Shown: positions 1 to 9,146, numbered from the stretch's first letter. The stretch is 64,000 nt of DNA from Bradyrhizobium sp. CB82 (GCF_029714405.1 NZ_CP121650.1:5399001-5463000); one strand, 5' to 3'. Notes: a model not told the origin generated them from the sequence alone. Translations and numbers: made by a program.

Positions 1-75
1 CGCACCGTGCTGCTCGAACTCGAACTGGCCGGCCGGCTCGAGCGCCACGGCGGCGGCCTCGTTTCGCTGCTCTAA
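1..75 (+). CDS. dprA: DprA C-terminal end (partial)
   Basis: Only the last 24 codons and the TAA stop lie in the window. They read RTVLLELELAGRLERHGGGL and then VSLL. This fits the C-terminal winged-helix tail of DNA-processing protein DprA, which loads RecA on single-stranded DNA taken up during transformation. The position upstream of topA supports the call, since dprA-topA is a common alphaproteobacterial order. Its stop overlaps by 4 bp the stop of the convergent HxlR gene. The fragment is short, so the call rests on motif and context. Confidence 0.75.
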   Translation, partial: RTVLLELELAGRLERHGGGLVSLL

Positions 76-485
76 CGATCGTTGCGCTCATCAAAGCGCG
101 CCCGCGCCGCTTCGATCTGGGTCTGATGCTCCTTCGCCCACATCCCGAGCGCTTGCACCGGCCGACTCAGCCCGCGACCGAGATCAGTCAGCTCATAGTC
201 CACGCGTGGCGGAATCGTCGGGAAGATCGTGCGCGTGACGAGCCCGTCGCGTTCCAGTCCGCGCAAGGTCAAGGTCAGCATCCGCTGAGAGATGCCCTTG
301 ATCATGCGTTTGAGCTCGTTGAAGCGCTTTGGCCCGTCATCAAGCATCATGATCACGAACACGCTCCATTTGTCGCCGACGCGGGACAGGATCGACGCGA
401 CGCCGCGGCAGTCGGCGTGATTGGGATCCGGCCGCTCCGGCAAGACAGGCAAATGGTTGTGTGTCGGTTCCAAAGATGTGCCCAT
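72..485 (-). CDS. HxlR-family transcriptional regulator
   Basis: A 137-residue winged-helix protein of the HxlR family. The core runs from about residue 30 to 115 and includes VGDKWSVFVIMMLDDGP, the recognition segment ISQRMLTLTLRGLERDGLV and the wing ending in YELTDLG. It has one cysteine, C26, just before the DNA-binding domain. It is divergent from the azoreductase gene with about 80 bp between the starts, the layout of a local repressor and its target. By analogy with YodB of Bacillus subtilis, a one-cysteine HxlR repressor of an azoreductase, it may sense quinones or other electrophiles; that is inference. The ATG at 485 has only a weak ribosome binding site. Confidence 0.85.
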   Translation of the reverse strand: MGTSLEPTHNHLPVLPERPDPNHADCRGVASILSRVGDKWSVFVIMMLDDGPKRFNELKRMIKGISQRMLTLTLRGLERDGLVTRTIFPTIPPRVDYELTDLGRGLSRPVQALGMWAKEHQTQIEAARARFDERNDR

Positions 486-538
486 GGCTCAAAAAAGTGC
501 GTTCTTGCGGGAATTTCGGTGGTCACTCATGTAGCGCG

Positions 539-555
539 GGTAACAAATCTATACC
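539..555. promoter_or_regulatory. candidate HxlR operator
   Basis: A GGTA-N9-TACC inverted repeat lies between the divergent HxlR and azoreductase genes, ending just before the azoR ribosome binding site. It is a plausible autoregulatory operator, but the half-sites are only 4 bp long, so the match could be chance. Confidence 0.3.
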
Positions 556-568
556 ATAGGTGACCCAA

Positions 569-1177
569 ATGAAACTCCTCCATATCGACTCCAGTGTCCT
601 CGGCCCCCACTCCGTCAGCCGGCAGGTCTCCGCCGCGATCGTCGCGCGGCTGCGCGAGGCAACGCCCGCACTCGAGGTTTCCTACCGCGACCTGACGCAG
701 ACCCCTCTCGCGCATCTCACCGGCACGCATCTGGCGGCCGCGCAAGGCGCTCCCGCGCCAGCCGAGCTCGCCGCGGACCTCGCCACCAGCCAAGCCGTGC
801 TTGACGAGTTCCTCGCCGCCGACACCGTCGTGATCGGCGCGCCCATGTACAATTTCACCATTCCGAGCCAGCTCAAGGCCTGGATCGACCGCATCTTGGT
901 GGCGGGCAAGACCTTCCAATATGGCGCTAACGGTCCGCAAGGCCTCGCCGGCGGCAAGCGCGTGATCGTGGCGATCTCGCGCGGCGGTTTTTATGGCGCG
1001 GAAACGCCGTACGCCGCGGGCGAGCATCTCGAAACCTATTTGCGCTGGGTGTTCGGCTTTATCGGCATCACAAATCCGGAATTCATCTTCGCCGACGGCA
1101 TCCAGATTGGGCCCGAGTATCGTGAAAAGGCGCTGGCGGGCGCACTTCAGGCCGCAACGAGCCTGCAAGCAGCATAA
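569..1177 (+). CDS. azoR: FMN-dependent NADH-azoreductase
   Basis: A 202-residue flavodoxin-fold oxidoreductase that reduces azo compounds and quinones with NAD(P)H and bound FMN in the cytoplasm. Recognisable segments are the N-terminal phosphate-binding stretch [16 protein letters not shown], the family motif [18 protein letters not shown] and the following GKTF. The length is normal for AzoR. The ATG at 569 is preferred over the upstream GTG at 560 because AGGTGA at 558-563 makes a well-placed ribosome binding site for it, and the GTG lies inside that site. It is transcribed divergently from the HxlR gene, which probably controls it. Confidence 0.92.
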   Translation: MKLLHIDSSVLGPHSVSRQVSAAIVARLREATPALEVSYRDLTQTPLAHLTGTHLAAAQGAPAPAELAADLATSQAVLDEFLAADTVVIGAPMYNFTIPSQLKAWIDRILVAGKTFQYGANGPQGLAGGKRVIVAISRGGFYGAETPYAAGEHLETYLRWVFGFIGITNPEFIFADGIQIGPEYREKALAGALQAATSLQAA

Positions 1178-1245
1178 GCGGGGCGCCAACGCCAACTGTC
1201 GCCGCCAAATGCCGGCGGCGGCAGCCGCGTCGGCGAGTCACGAAG

Positions 1246-1428
1246 CTAAAACCACATTCCCTGTATGCCGAGGATCACGGCGACGAGCGAGACGAACAGG
1301 CCGATACAGGAAAACAAGGCAACGACAACCAGTTGATGGCTGTCGGATTGCTTCGCGGGGATCGCGGATCGTTCGGTGTAAATGCGCGGTTCTGAAATCG
1401 AGGAAACAATGCGAGCTGCTTTCGGCAT
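1246..1428 (-). CDS. small single-span membrane protein
   Basis: A 60-residue protein of unknown function. It starts MPKAARIVSSISEPRIYTER and ends with one hydrophobic helix (LVVVALFSCIGLFVSLVAVI, about residues 35-56), so it is probably an N-in inner-membrane microprotein. The ATG at 1428 is chosen over longer in-frame starts because GGGAG lies 6 bases upstream of it. It is convergent with azoR. No family is recognised. Confidence 0.6.
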   Translation of the reverse strand: MPKAARIVSSISEPRIYTERSAIPAKQSDSHQLVVVALFSCIGLFVSLVAVILGIQGMWF

Positions 1429-1601
1429 CACGGGCTCCCTCAAATGGGCCTTATGACCCCTGCCCGTAGAAATGTCTTTGCAACGCACGCCAAGGTTCAA
1501 CGCATCAAGTACACTTTTGAAATTACGTCCCACGGCTGAGGGAACCCGCCGGCGCAACCGGCTCTCGTCGCGCCGACCAGGTCAACTTTCACCTCATCTC
1601 A

Positions 1602-2375
1602 TCAAGCGCGAAAGATCGGCGCGCCCGCAGGGGAGCCGGTCGCGCCGCCATCGACGAAGATCTCGGCACTCTGGACATGCGCGGAATCATCGGAGGCGAG
1701 AAACAGAACCGTCTTCGCAATGTGATCTGCTTCACCAATTCGGCCGAGTGGCGTGGTCTTGGCGATGCGGCTCTCCAGCGCGGCAAATGCCTCGTCGGTC
1801 GGCGCTGCGCCCCTCCAGATCGGCGTGCGGGCCGCGCCTGGCGCCACCACATTGACGCGGATATTGCGCGGCGACAGTTCGGACGCCATCACCCGCGCCA
1901 TCGCGCGCACGCCGGCCTTGCTCGCGGCATAGGCTGCATAGCCGGGATTGCCGAGCACCGAGATCACCGAGCCGTTGAGAATGATGGATGCGCCGTCATT
2001 GAGATGCGGTAGCGCCGCCTGCACCGTGAAGAACACCGAGGTGATGTTGGTGCGGATCACCTGCTCGAAGGCCGACAGCGTGGTGCCGCCGAGCGGCGTG
2101 TTGCCGGGGATGCCGGCATTGGCAAAGACGATGTCGAGCTTGCCGAATTTTTCGACCGCGCGCGCGATCGCCTTCTCGGTCGCCGCGACATCATTGATAT
2201 CGGCGTCGACCGCAAAACCATTGGGTCCAAGTTCCTTCGCGGCAGCCTCCAGCGTCTCCTTGTTGCGCCCGGTGATGGTGACCTTGGCGCCCTCGGCCAC
2301 GAACAGCTTTGCGGTCGCAAGCCCGATACCGCTATTGCCGCCGGTGATGAATGTCGTCTTGCCCTTCAGTCTCAT
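1602..2375 (-). CDS. SDR-family oxidoreductase
   Basis: A 257-residue classical short-chain dehydrogenase/reductase. It has the cofactor motif TGGNSGIG at about residues 11-18, the NAG motif in VFANAGIPGNTP, and the catalytic Ser and YxxxK in LNGSVISVLGNPGYAAYAAS followed by K. It ends with the usual C-terminal strand (FVDGGATG). The substrate cannot be told from sequence. GGAGG lies 5 bases upstream of the ATG at 2375, which fixes the start. It is divergent from an HxlR regulator, and a large palindrome fills the shared promoter region, so it is very probably that regulator's target. Confidence 0.9.
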   Translation of the reverse strand: MRLKGKTTFITGGNSGIGLATAKLFVAEGAKVTITGRNKETLEAAAKELGPNGFAVDADINDVAATEKAIARAVEKFGKLDIVFANAGIPGNTPLGGTTLSAFEQVIRTNITSVFFTVQAALPHLNDGASIILNGSVISVLGNPGYAAYAASKAGVRAMARVMASELSPRNIRVNVVAPGAARTPIWRGAAPTDEAFAALESRIAKTTPLGRIGEADHIAKTVLFLASDDSAHVQSAEIFVDGGATGSPAGAPIFRA

Positions 2376-2388
2376 GCTCGCCTCCAGT

Positions 2389-2443
2389 GGTTGCATAATG
2401 AAACCTGGTTGCCATTTAGGCCACCTGGTTTTATAATGCAACC
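2389..2443. promoter_or_regulatory. large palindromic operator between SDR and HxlR genes
   Basis: Two 25-nt arms (2389-2413 and 2419-2443) around a 5-nt centre form an inverted repeat with 21 of 25 positions matched. The outer half-sites are GGTTGCAT and ATGCAACC. ACCTGGTT also occurs twice as a direct repeat exactly 20 bp apart (2403 and 2423). It ends 14 bp upstream of the SDR start and 38 bp upstream of the HxlR start, so a dimer or tetramer bound here could repress both genes. Confidence 0.7.
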
Positions 2444-2481
2444 ACACAAGCGCGTGACCGCGCGAAGGCGGAAACGGCACG

Positions 2482-2946
2482 ATGGTGAAACGAACGAGCT
2501 TTGAGGGAGACTCCTGCCCGATCGCGCGATCGCTGGAGCAGATCGGAGACTGGTGGTCGCTCCTCATCATCCGCGAGGCACTCTTTGGCGTGCGCCGTTT
2601 CGGCGAGTTCCAGGGCAAGCTCGGCATGGCCAAGAACATCCTCGCCGCGCGCCTGCGTGCGCTCGTCGACCACGACATCCTGAAGATCGCCCCCGCCTCC
2701 GACGGCAGCGCCTATTCTGAATATGTGCTCACGTCGAAGGGCCGCGGCGTTTTCCCGGTCCTCGTCGCGCTCCGGCAATGGAGCGAGGAGTTCGACGACC
2801 ATCCCGAAGAGATCGCGACCATCCTGGTCGACCGCGACAAGGGGCGCCCGGTGCGAAAGCTCGAGCTGCGCGCGGAGGATGGGCGGCTATTGAGTGCCGT
2901 TGACACCACGCTGAAAGCACGTCCGCGCCGACGGGCCACGGGTTAG
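2482..2946 (+). CDS. HxlR-family transcriptional regulator
   Basis: A 154-residue HxlR-type winged-helix protein. It has the characteristic N-terminal CPIARSLEQIGDWWSLLIIR, with C12 at the site used for redox sensing in some family members. Next come the helix-turn-helix region FGEFQGKLGMAKNILAARLR and the wing (YVLTSKGRGVFPVL). The C-terminal 40 residues extend beyond the usual HxlR core. It is divergent from the SDR gene across a 55-bp palindrome, so it is likely an autoregulated repressor of that gene. The inducer is unknown. Confidence 0.88.
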   Translation: MVKRTSFEGDSCPIARSLEQIGDWWSLLIIREALFGVRRFGEFQGKLGMAKNILAARLRALVDHDILKIAPASDGSAYSEYVLTSKGRGVFPVLVALRQWSEEFDDHPEEIATILVDRDKGRPVRKLELRAEDGRLLSAVDTTLKARPRRRATG

Positions 2947-3134
2947 CGGCAAGCTGCCGCTACACGGTCACTGGGACCATGTGGCGCGTGCACCCCACCC
3001 TCTCAGTGCCATCGCCCGCGTGAAAGCGGGCGATCCAGTATTCCAGAGACAGCGACGCATACAGAGATGCCACGGCGTGCTGGACGACTCGCTTTCGCGG
3101 GGGCGTGACAGCGTCATTTTGGAGAAGCCGCCTC
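2947..3134. other. intergenic region with a perfect hairpin
   Basis: No gene is seen. The region holds a perfect 9-bp inverted repeat, ATCGCCCGC (3011-3019) and GCGGGCGAT (3026-3034), with a 6-nt loop and no T-tract. Its form resembles dispersed palindromic elements of Bradyrhizobium more than a terminator. Confidence 0.5.
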
Positions 3135-3374
3135 TCACGACAGCTTGCGCTTGCTGCGCAGACGGATGCGCTCGTCGGCCTCTAGCTGGATCATGCCGAG
3201 GAGATAATGCAGGACGTCGAGCTTGTGGCGCTCGGCGATCCTGCGCAGATGAACCACCTGCTCGGCGATGAACGCGACAGCCTCGTCCGCACCGCCCTCA
3301 CCCGGTTCCTCGCTCCGCGAACGCTTTCCTCCGGCCGCGGCGGACCGCGTCCGCTTCCTTGCTGGTTTTGTCAC
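3135..3374 (-). CDS. conserved small hypothetical protein upstream of topA
   Basis: A 79-residue protein of unknown function starting VTKPARKRTRSAAAGGKRSR. The first 30 residues are basic and low in complexity. The rest is a predicted amphipathic helix (DEAVAFIAEQVVHLRRIAER, then HKLDVLHYLLGMIQLEADER). The GTG at 3374 is preceded by a G-rich ribosome binding site. It is divergent from topA. The helical part resembles short hypothetical proteins of Bradyrhizobium, but no function is known to me. Confidence 0.6.
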   Translation of the reverse strand: MTKPARKRTRSAAAGGKRSRSEEPGEGGADEAVAFIAEQVVHLRRIAERHKLDVLHYLLGMIQLEADERIRLRSKRKLS

Positions 3375-3601
3375 CAGACCCCATCCCGAATCCTTGCCCG
3401 GGCAGGACTCTACGCCGCCTCGCCCACAACTTAAAGGTAGTATTTTGCAACTTTCCCGATATGAAACTTTGCTCATTTTCGGTCCATTCAACAGCCCTCG
3501 ATTTGACAGGGGCCGCCTCACCACCCATGTTCGGGTCGAAACGGCCGACCCGAGTCCCTTCGAATTTGGCCTCAATTTCTCCCGTAAGTTACTGGAACTA
3601 C

Positions 3602-6346
3602 ATGAATATCGTCATTGTGGAGTCGCCGGCGAAAGCCAAGACGATCAACAAATATTTGGGCTCGTCCTACGAGGTTCTGGCCTCGTTCGGCCATGTCCGC
3701 GACTTGCCGGCCAAGAACGGATCGGTCGATCCGGACGAAAATTTCAAGATGATCTGGGAGGTCGACCCCAAGGCGGCCGGCCGGCTCAATGACATTGCCA
3801 AGTCGCTGAAGGGCGCTGACCGCCTGATTCTCGCCACCGACCCCGATCGCGAGGGCGAGGCAATCTCCTGGCACGTGCTGGAGGTGCTCAAAGAGAAGCG
3901 TGCGCTGAAGGACCAGAAGATCGAGCGCGTGGTGTTCAACGCCATCACCAAGCAGGCGGTCTCGGAAGCCATGAAGCATCCTCGCCAGATCGACGGCGCA
4001 CTGGTCGACGCCTACATGGCGCGCCGCGCCCTGGATTATCTGGTCGGCTTTACCCTCTCCCCCGTGCTGTGGCGAAAACTACCGGGCGCACGCTCGGCCG
4101 GCCGCGTGCAGTCGGTGGCGCTGCGCCTCGTCTGCGACCGCGAGCTCGAGATCGAGAAATTCGTCGTGCGCGAATACTGGTCGCTGATCGCCACCCTGCT
4201 GACGCCGCGCGGCGAAGCATTTGAGGCGCGCCTCGTCGGCGCCGACGGCAAGAAGATCCAGCGGCTCGACATCGGCACCGGTGCGGAAGCGGAAGCCTTC
4301 AAGAAGGCGCTGGAAGCGGCCGCTTATGCGGTCGCTGCCGTCGACGCCAAGCCGGCCCGGCGCAATCCGCAGGCGCCCTTCACGACCTCCACACTCCAGC
4401 AGGAGGCCAGCCGCAAATACGGCTTTGCGCCCGCGCATACGATGCGGATCGCGCAGCGGCTCTACGAGGGCATCGACATCGGAGGCGAGACCACCGGACT
4501 CATTACTTATATGCGTACCGACGGCGTGCAGATCGCCGGCGAAGCGATCACCCAGGCGCGCAAGGTGATCGGCGAGGACTACGGCAACGCCTATGTGCCG
4601 GACAGCCCCCGCCAGTACCAGACCAAGGCCAAGAACGCGCAGGAAGCGCATGAGGCGATCCGCCCGACCGACCTCACCCGCCGTCCCGCCAGCATGGCCC
4701 GCAAGCTCGATGCCGATCAGGCCAAGCTCTATGAGCTGATCTGGAAGCGCACCATCGCAAGCCAGATGGAAGCGGCCGAGCTCGAGCGTACCACCGTCGA
4801 CATCACGGCGAAGGCAGGTTCCCGCACGCTGGAGCTGCGCGCCACTGGACAGGTCATCAAGTTCGACGGTTTTCTGGCGCTCTACCAGGAGGGCCGCGAC
4901 GACGAGGAGGACGAGGATTCTCGCCGCCTGCCCGCGATGAGCGAGGGCGAGGCCGTAAAGCGGCAGTCGCTTTCCGTCACCCAGCATTTCACCGAGCCGC
5001 CGCCGCGCTTCTCCGAGGCCTCACTGGTCAAGCGCATGGAAGAGCTCGGCATCGGCCGGCCCTCGACCTATGCCTCGATCCTCCAGGTCCTCAAGGATCG
5101 CGGCTACGTCAAGCTCGAGAAGAAGCGTCTGCATGGCGAGGACAAGGGCCGCGTCGTGGTCGCGTTCCTGGAGAGCTTCTTCAGCCGCTACGTCGAATAC
5201 GACTTTACCGCCGATCTCGAGGAGCAGCTCGACCGCATCTCCAACAACGAGATCTCCTGGCAACAGGTGCTGCAGGACTTTTGGCGCGACTTCATCGGCG
5301 CCGTCGACGAGATCAAGGACTTGCGCGTCGCGCAGGTGCTCGATGTGCTCGACGAGATGCTCGGACCGCACATCTACCCCGCCCGCGCCGATGGCGGCGA
5401 CGTCAGGCAGTGCCCGAGTTGCGGCAGCGGCCGGCTCAACCTGAAGGCCGGCAAGTTCGGCGCGTTCGTCGGCTGCTCCAACTATCCGGAATGCCGCTAC
5501 ACCCGCCAGCTCGCCGCCGACGGTGAAGCCAGCGCCGACCGTTCGCTGGGCCAGGATCCCGACACCGGCTTCGAGGTCTGGGTCAAGGCCGGCCGCTTCG
5601 GGCCATACATCCAGCTCGGCGAGCAGAAGGACTATGCGGAAGGCGAGAAGCCGAAACGCGCCGGCGTCCCGAAGGGCATCTCGCCCGGCGATGTCGAGCT
5701 CGAGCTTGCGCTAAAACTGTTGTCGTTGCCGCGCGAGATCGGCAAGCATCCGGAGACGGGTCTGCCGATCACGGCCGGCCTCGGTCGCTTTGGGCCATTC
5801 GTGCGCCATGACAAGACCTATGCGAGTCTGGAAGCCGGTGACGAGGTGTTCGACATCGGCCTCAACCGCGCGGTGACGCTGATCGCGGAGAAGGCGGCCA
5901 AGGGCCCGAGCCGCCGCTTTGGCGCCGATCCCGGCAAGGCGATCGGCGATCACCCGACGCTCGGCACCGTCACCGTGAAGAGCGGCCGCTACGGCCCCTA
6001 CGTCACTGCGGGCGGCGTCAACGCCACGATCCCGAGCGAGATCGAAAAGGACGCGATCACGCTGCCCCAGGCGATCGCGCTGATCGACGAGCGCGCGGCC
6101 AAGGGCGGTGGCAAGGCCGAGACCGGCAAGACGGCAAAGAAGGCGACCAAGGCTGCCAAGTCGGCTGATGGCGAGGCCGAGGCGAAAACCGCAAAGAAAC
6201 CGGCCGTGAAAAAAGCCGCGGCCAAACCGAAATCTGAATCAACCAGCAAGGCACGCGCAGCCGTGTCGTCGACGGCCAAGACGTCGCCGACCAAGGCATC
6301 TGCCGCGGCCAAGGCACTGGCCAAGAAGAGTGCCGGCAAGAATTAG
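3602..6346 (+). CDS. topA: DNA topoisomerase I
   Basis: A 914-residue type IA topoisomerase that relaxes negative supercoils through a 5'-phosphotyrosine intermediate. The TOPRIM domain opens with MNIVIVESPAKAKTINKYLG and holds the acidic motif ATDPDREGEA. The active-site tyrosine is Y303 in ITYMRTDG. After the core comes one C4 zinc ribbon (QCPSCGSG, then GCSNYPEC). Three C-terminal repeat units follow, recognisable by GRFGPYI, GRFGPFV and GRYGPYV, and then a Lys/Ala-rich tail of about 75 residues. The open frame extends 240 bases upstream of the ATG at 3602, but homology begins at MNIVIV. It is followed 7 bases later by rnr, so the two are probably cotranscribed. Confidence 0.97.
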   Translation: MNIVIVESPAKAKTINKYLGSSYEVLASFGHVRDLPAKNGSVDPDENFKMIWEVDPKAAGRLNDIAKSLKGADRLILATDPDREGEAISWHVLEVLKEKRALKDQKIERVVFNAITKQAVSEAMKHPRQIDGALVDAYMARRALDYLVGFTLSPVLWRKLPGARSAGRVQSVALRLVCDRELEIEKFVVREYWSLIATLLTPRGEAFEARLVGADGKKIQRLDIGTGAEAEAFKKALEAAAYAVAAVDAKPARRNPQAPFTTSTLQQEASRKYGFAPAHTMRIAQRLYEGIDIGGETTGLITYMRTDGVQIAGEAITQARKVIGEDYGNAYVPDSPRQYQTKAKNAQEAHEAIRPTDLTRRPASMARKLDADQAKLYELIWKRTIASQMEAAELERTTVDITAKAGSRTLELRATGQVIKFDGFLALYQEGRDDEEDEDSRRLPAMSEGEAVKRQSLSVTQHFTEPPPRFSEASLVKRMEELGIGRPSTYASILQVLKDRGYVKLEKKRLHGEDKGRVVVAFLESFFSRYVEYDFTADLEEQLDRISNNEISWQQVLQDFWRDFIGAVDEIKDLRVAQVLDVLDEMLGPHIYPARADGGDVRQCPSCGSGRLNLKAGKFGAFVGCSNYPECRYTRQLAADGEASADRSLGQDPDTGFEVWVKAGRFGPYIQLGEQKDYAEGEKPKRAGVPKGISPGDVELELALKLLSLPREIGKHPETGLPITAGLGRFGPFVRHDKTYASLEAGDEVFDIGLNRAVTLIAEKAAKGPSRRFGADPGKAIGDHPTLGTVTVKSGRYGPYVTAGGVNATIPSEIEKDAITLPQAIALIDERAAKGGGKAETGKTAKKATKAAKSADGEAEAKTAKKPAVKKAAAKPKSESTSKARAAVSSTAKTSPTKASAAAKALAKKSAGKN

Positions 6347-6353
6347 AGGTTAA

Positions 6354-8687
6354 GTGAAACGTAAGAATGACCATGGCTTTCCCGACCGGAACGCTATCGT
6401 CGCCTTCATCAAGGCAAATCCCGGAAAGGTCGGAACCCGCGAAATTGCGCGCGAGTTCGGCCTGAAGAACGCCGACCGCGCCGAGCTCAGGCGCATCTTG
6501 CGCGAGCTCGCCGACGACGGCGTCATCAAGAAACGCGGCCGCAAGGTCCAGGAACCCGAAAGCCTGCCGCCGACGCTCCTCGCCGATATCACCGGCCGCG
6601 ACTCGGACGGCGAGTTGATCGCCTCTCCAGCCGAATGGGACGAGGTCGAAAGCGGCGAACCGCCAAAGATCCGCATCCACATGCCGCGCCGCGCACAGCC
6701 GGGCACGGCTGCCGGCGTCGGCGACCGCGCCCTGCTTCGTATCGAGCGCTCCGAGGAGACCGAAGGTCCCGCCTGGCACGGCCGCATCATCAAGGTCATC
6801 GACAAGGCCAAGAGCCGCATCCTCGGCGTCTTCCGCAGCCTGCCCGAGGGCGGCGGACGACTCGTACCGGTCGACAAGAAGTTCGCCGACCGCGAACTCA
6901 ACATTGCGAAGACCGAGACGCAAGGAGCCCAGGATGGCGACCTCGTCAGCGTCGACATCGTGCGCTCGCGCGGCTTTGGCCTCGCCTCGGGCCGGGTGAG
7001 AGAAAAGCTCGGCTCGGTCAAGTCGGAGAAGGCGATCAGCCTGATCGCGATCTACGCCCACGATATCCCCCTGCAATTCTCCCCCGCCGCCGAGCGCGAG
7101 GCCGAAGCGGCGGAGCCGGCAAACCTGAAAGGGCGCGAGGACTGGCGCGATGTCCCGCTCGTCACCATCGATCCACCCGATGCCAAGGACCATGACGACG
7201 CGGTGCATGCGGAGGCCGATCCGGATCCGAACAACAGGGGCGGCTTCATCGTCAACGTCGCGATTGCGGATGTGAGCTTCTACGTCCGGCCGGGCACTGC
7301 GCTCGACCGCGACGCGATCGACCGCGGCAATTCCGTCTATTTTCCCGACCGCGTCGTGCCGATGCTGCCCGAGCGCATCTCCAACAATCTGTGCTCGCTG
7401 GTGCCGGGCGAGTCGCGCGGCGCACTGGCGGTGCGGATGGTGATCGGCCCGGACGGGCGCAAGCGCTCGCACACCTTCCATCGCATCCTGATGCGTTCGG
7501 CGGCGAAGCTGCACTACGCGCAGGCGCAGGCCGCGATCGACGGCCGGCCAGACGACACCACCGGCCCGTTGCTCGATCCGATCCTCAAGCCGCTCTATGC
7601 CGCCTATGCCTGCGTCAAGCGCGCCCGCGACGAGCGCGATCCGCTCAATCTGGATCTGCCCGAGCGCAAGATCCTGTTGACGAGCGACGGCACCGTCGAC
7701 CGCGTCATCGTGCCGGAACGGCTGGATGCGCACAAGCTGATCGAGGAGTTCATGATCCTCGCCAACGTCGCCGCAGCGGAGACGCTGGAGAAGAGGTCGC
7801 TGCCGCTGATCTACCGCGTACATGACGAGCCGACGCTGGAGAAGGTCCACGCCCTCCAGGAATTTTTGCAGACGCTGGACGTGCCGTTTGCAAAGACCGG
7901 CGCCCTGCGCCCGACGATGTTCAACCGCGTGCTGGCTCAGCTCGAGGGCCACGACTACTACCTGCTCGTGAGTGAAGTCGTGCTGCGCGCTCAGGCGCAG
8001 GCCGAATACAGCGCGGAGAATTACGGCCATTTCGGCCTGAACCTGCGCCGCTACGCGCATTTCACCTCGCCCATCCGTCGCTATGCCGACCTCGTCGTGC
8101 ACCGCGCCTTGGTCCGAGCGCTGGGCCTGGGCGAAGGCGCGCTGCCCGACAGCGAGACGCCGGAAAGTCTCGGCGAGGTCGCCGCGCATATTTCGCTGAC
8201 CGAGCGCCGCGCGATGAAGGCCGAGCGCGAGACCGTCGATCGGCTCATTGCGCATCATCTCGCCGATCGCATCGGCGCGACGTTCCAGGGTCGCGTGTCG
8301 GGCGTCACGCGCGCCGGCCTGTTCGTCAAGCTCGACGACACCGGCGCCGACGGTTTGATCCCGATCCGATCCCTCGGCACGGAATATTTCAACTATGACG
8401 AGAGCCGCCACGCCCTCGTCGGCTCGCGCAGCGGTGCCATGCACCAGTTGGGTGATGTCGTCGACGTCCGTCTGGTAGAAGCTGCTCCCATCGCCGGGGC
8501 GCTGCGCTTCGAGTTGTTGTCGGCCGGCGAGACTGCGGCGCGCGGCCGCAGAGACTTTCGTCCGCAGCGTAAATCAGCGAAGGCGCGCCCCGGACGCAGT
8601 CCCGAGAAGAAGCGCAAGCCGGAGAAACAGAGGAAGTCCGGCAAGGGGAAGCAGGACAAGGGAAAGAACAAGGCATGGAAGCGATGA
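6354..8687 (+). CDS. rnr: ribonuclease R
   Basis: A 777-residue 3'-to-5' exoribonuclease of the RNB family that degrades structured RNA. An N-terminal winged helix (about residues 1-60) and cold-shock OB domains precede the RNB catalytic core. The core shows its metal-binding aspartates in DPPDAKDHDDAVHAE. An S1 domain follows (TFQGRVSGVTRAGLFVKL), and the end is a Lys/Arg-rich tail of about 50 residues. Translation starts at GTG 6354, with AGAGGT at 6345-6350 directly upstream, 7 bases after the topA stop. Its end overlaps the DUF983 gene by ATGA, indicating translational coupling. Confidence 0.96.
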   Translation: MKRKNDHGFPDRNAIVAFIKANPGKVGTREIAREFGLKNADRAELRRILRELADDGVIKKRGRKVQEPESLPPTLLADITGRDSDGELIASPAEWDEVESGEPPKIRIHMPRRAQPGTAAGVGDRALLRIERSEETEGPAWHGRIIKVIDKAKSRILGVFRSLPEGGGRLVPVDKKFADRELNIAKTETQGAQDGDLVSVDIVRSRGFGLASGRVREKLGSVKSEKAISLIAIYAHDIPLQFSPAAEREAEAAEPANLKGREDWRDVPLVTIDPPDAKDHDDAVHAEADPDPNNRGGFIVNVAIADVSFYVRPGTALDRDAIDRGNSVYFPDRVVPMLPERISNNLCSLVPGESRGALAVRMVIGPDGRKRSHTFHRILMRSAAKLHYAQAQAAIDGRPDDTTGPLLDPILKPLYAAYACVKRARDERDPLNLDLPERKILLTSDGTVDRVIVPERLDAHKLIEEFMILANVAAAETLEKRSLPLIYRVHDEPTLEKVHALQEFLQTLDVPFAKTGALRPTMFNRVLAQLEGHDYYLLVSEVVLRAQAQAEYSAENYGHFGLNLRRYAHFTSPIRRYADLVVHRALVRALGLGEGALPDSETPESLGEVAAHISLTERRAMKAERETVDRLIAHHLADRIGATFQGRVSGVTRAGLFVKLDDTGADGLIPIRSLGTEYFNYDESRHALVGSRSGAMHQLGDVVDVRLVEAAPIAGALRFELLSAGETAARGRRDFRPQRKSAKARPGRSPEKKRKPEKQRKSGKGKQDKGKNKAWKR

Positions 8688-9115
8688 GCACCGCGCCAAA
8701 GATCTGGACGCGCGAGACCGGCCTCGTCGAGAAGCGCGACGTCTGGGATGCGATGAAGCGCGGCTTTCGCGGCCGCTGCCCGCGTTGCGGCCAGGGCAAG
8801 CTGTTCCGGGCGTTCCTGAAAACCGCAGACAACTGCTCTGGCTGCGGGCTCGACTTCACGCCGCATCGCGCCGACGATCTGCCGGCCTATCTCGTGATCG
8901 TCATCGTTGGCCACATCGTGGTGCCGACCATCCTCTGGATCGAGACCAACTACACGACGCCGGCCTGGATCAGCTTCGCCGCCTATCTGCCCTTCACTTT
9001 CGTCGCGTCGCTCGCGCTGCTGCAACCGGTGAAAGGCGCCGTGGTCGGCCTGCAATGGGCTCTCCGCATGCACGGCTTTGACGACAATCCGCCGGATGGT
9101 ATTCCGCCGGTGTAA
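8684..9115 (+). CDS. DUF983 membrane protein
   Basis: A 143-residue protein with an N-terminal zinc ribbon (RCPRCGQG, then NCSGCGLDF, about residues 29-55). Two transmembrane helices follow (about 64-85 and 92-113). This is the layout of the DUF983 family, whose function is unknown. The ATG at 8684 overlaps the rnr stop as ATGA. An in-frame ATG 9 bases upstream (8675) is an alternative. The conserved rnr-DUF983-NUDIX order suggests one transcript. Confidence 0.88.
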   Translation: MSTAPKIWTRETGLVEKRDVWDAMKRGFRGRCPRCGQGKLFRAFLKTADNCSGCGLDFTPHRADDLPAYLVIVIVGHIVVPTILWIETNYTTPAWISFAAYLPFTFVASLALLQPVKGAVVGLQWALRMHGFDDNPPDGIPPV

Positions 9116-9146
9116 CAACAATGAACAAGAAGGTTTGGGGTTGGAG

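Noticed and set aside
6057..8444. Very long minus-strand open frame opposite rnr
   Set aside because: It is the antisense shadow of topA and rnr, a usual effect of high GC; its protein has no recognisable domain.
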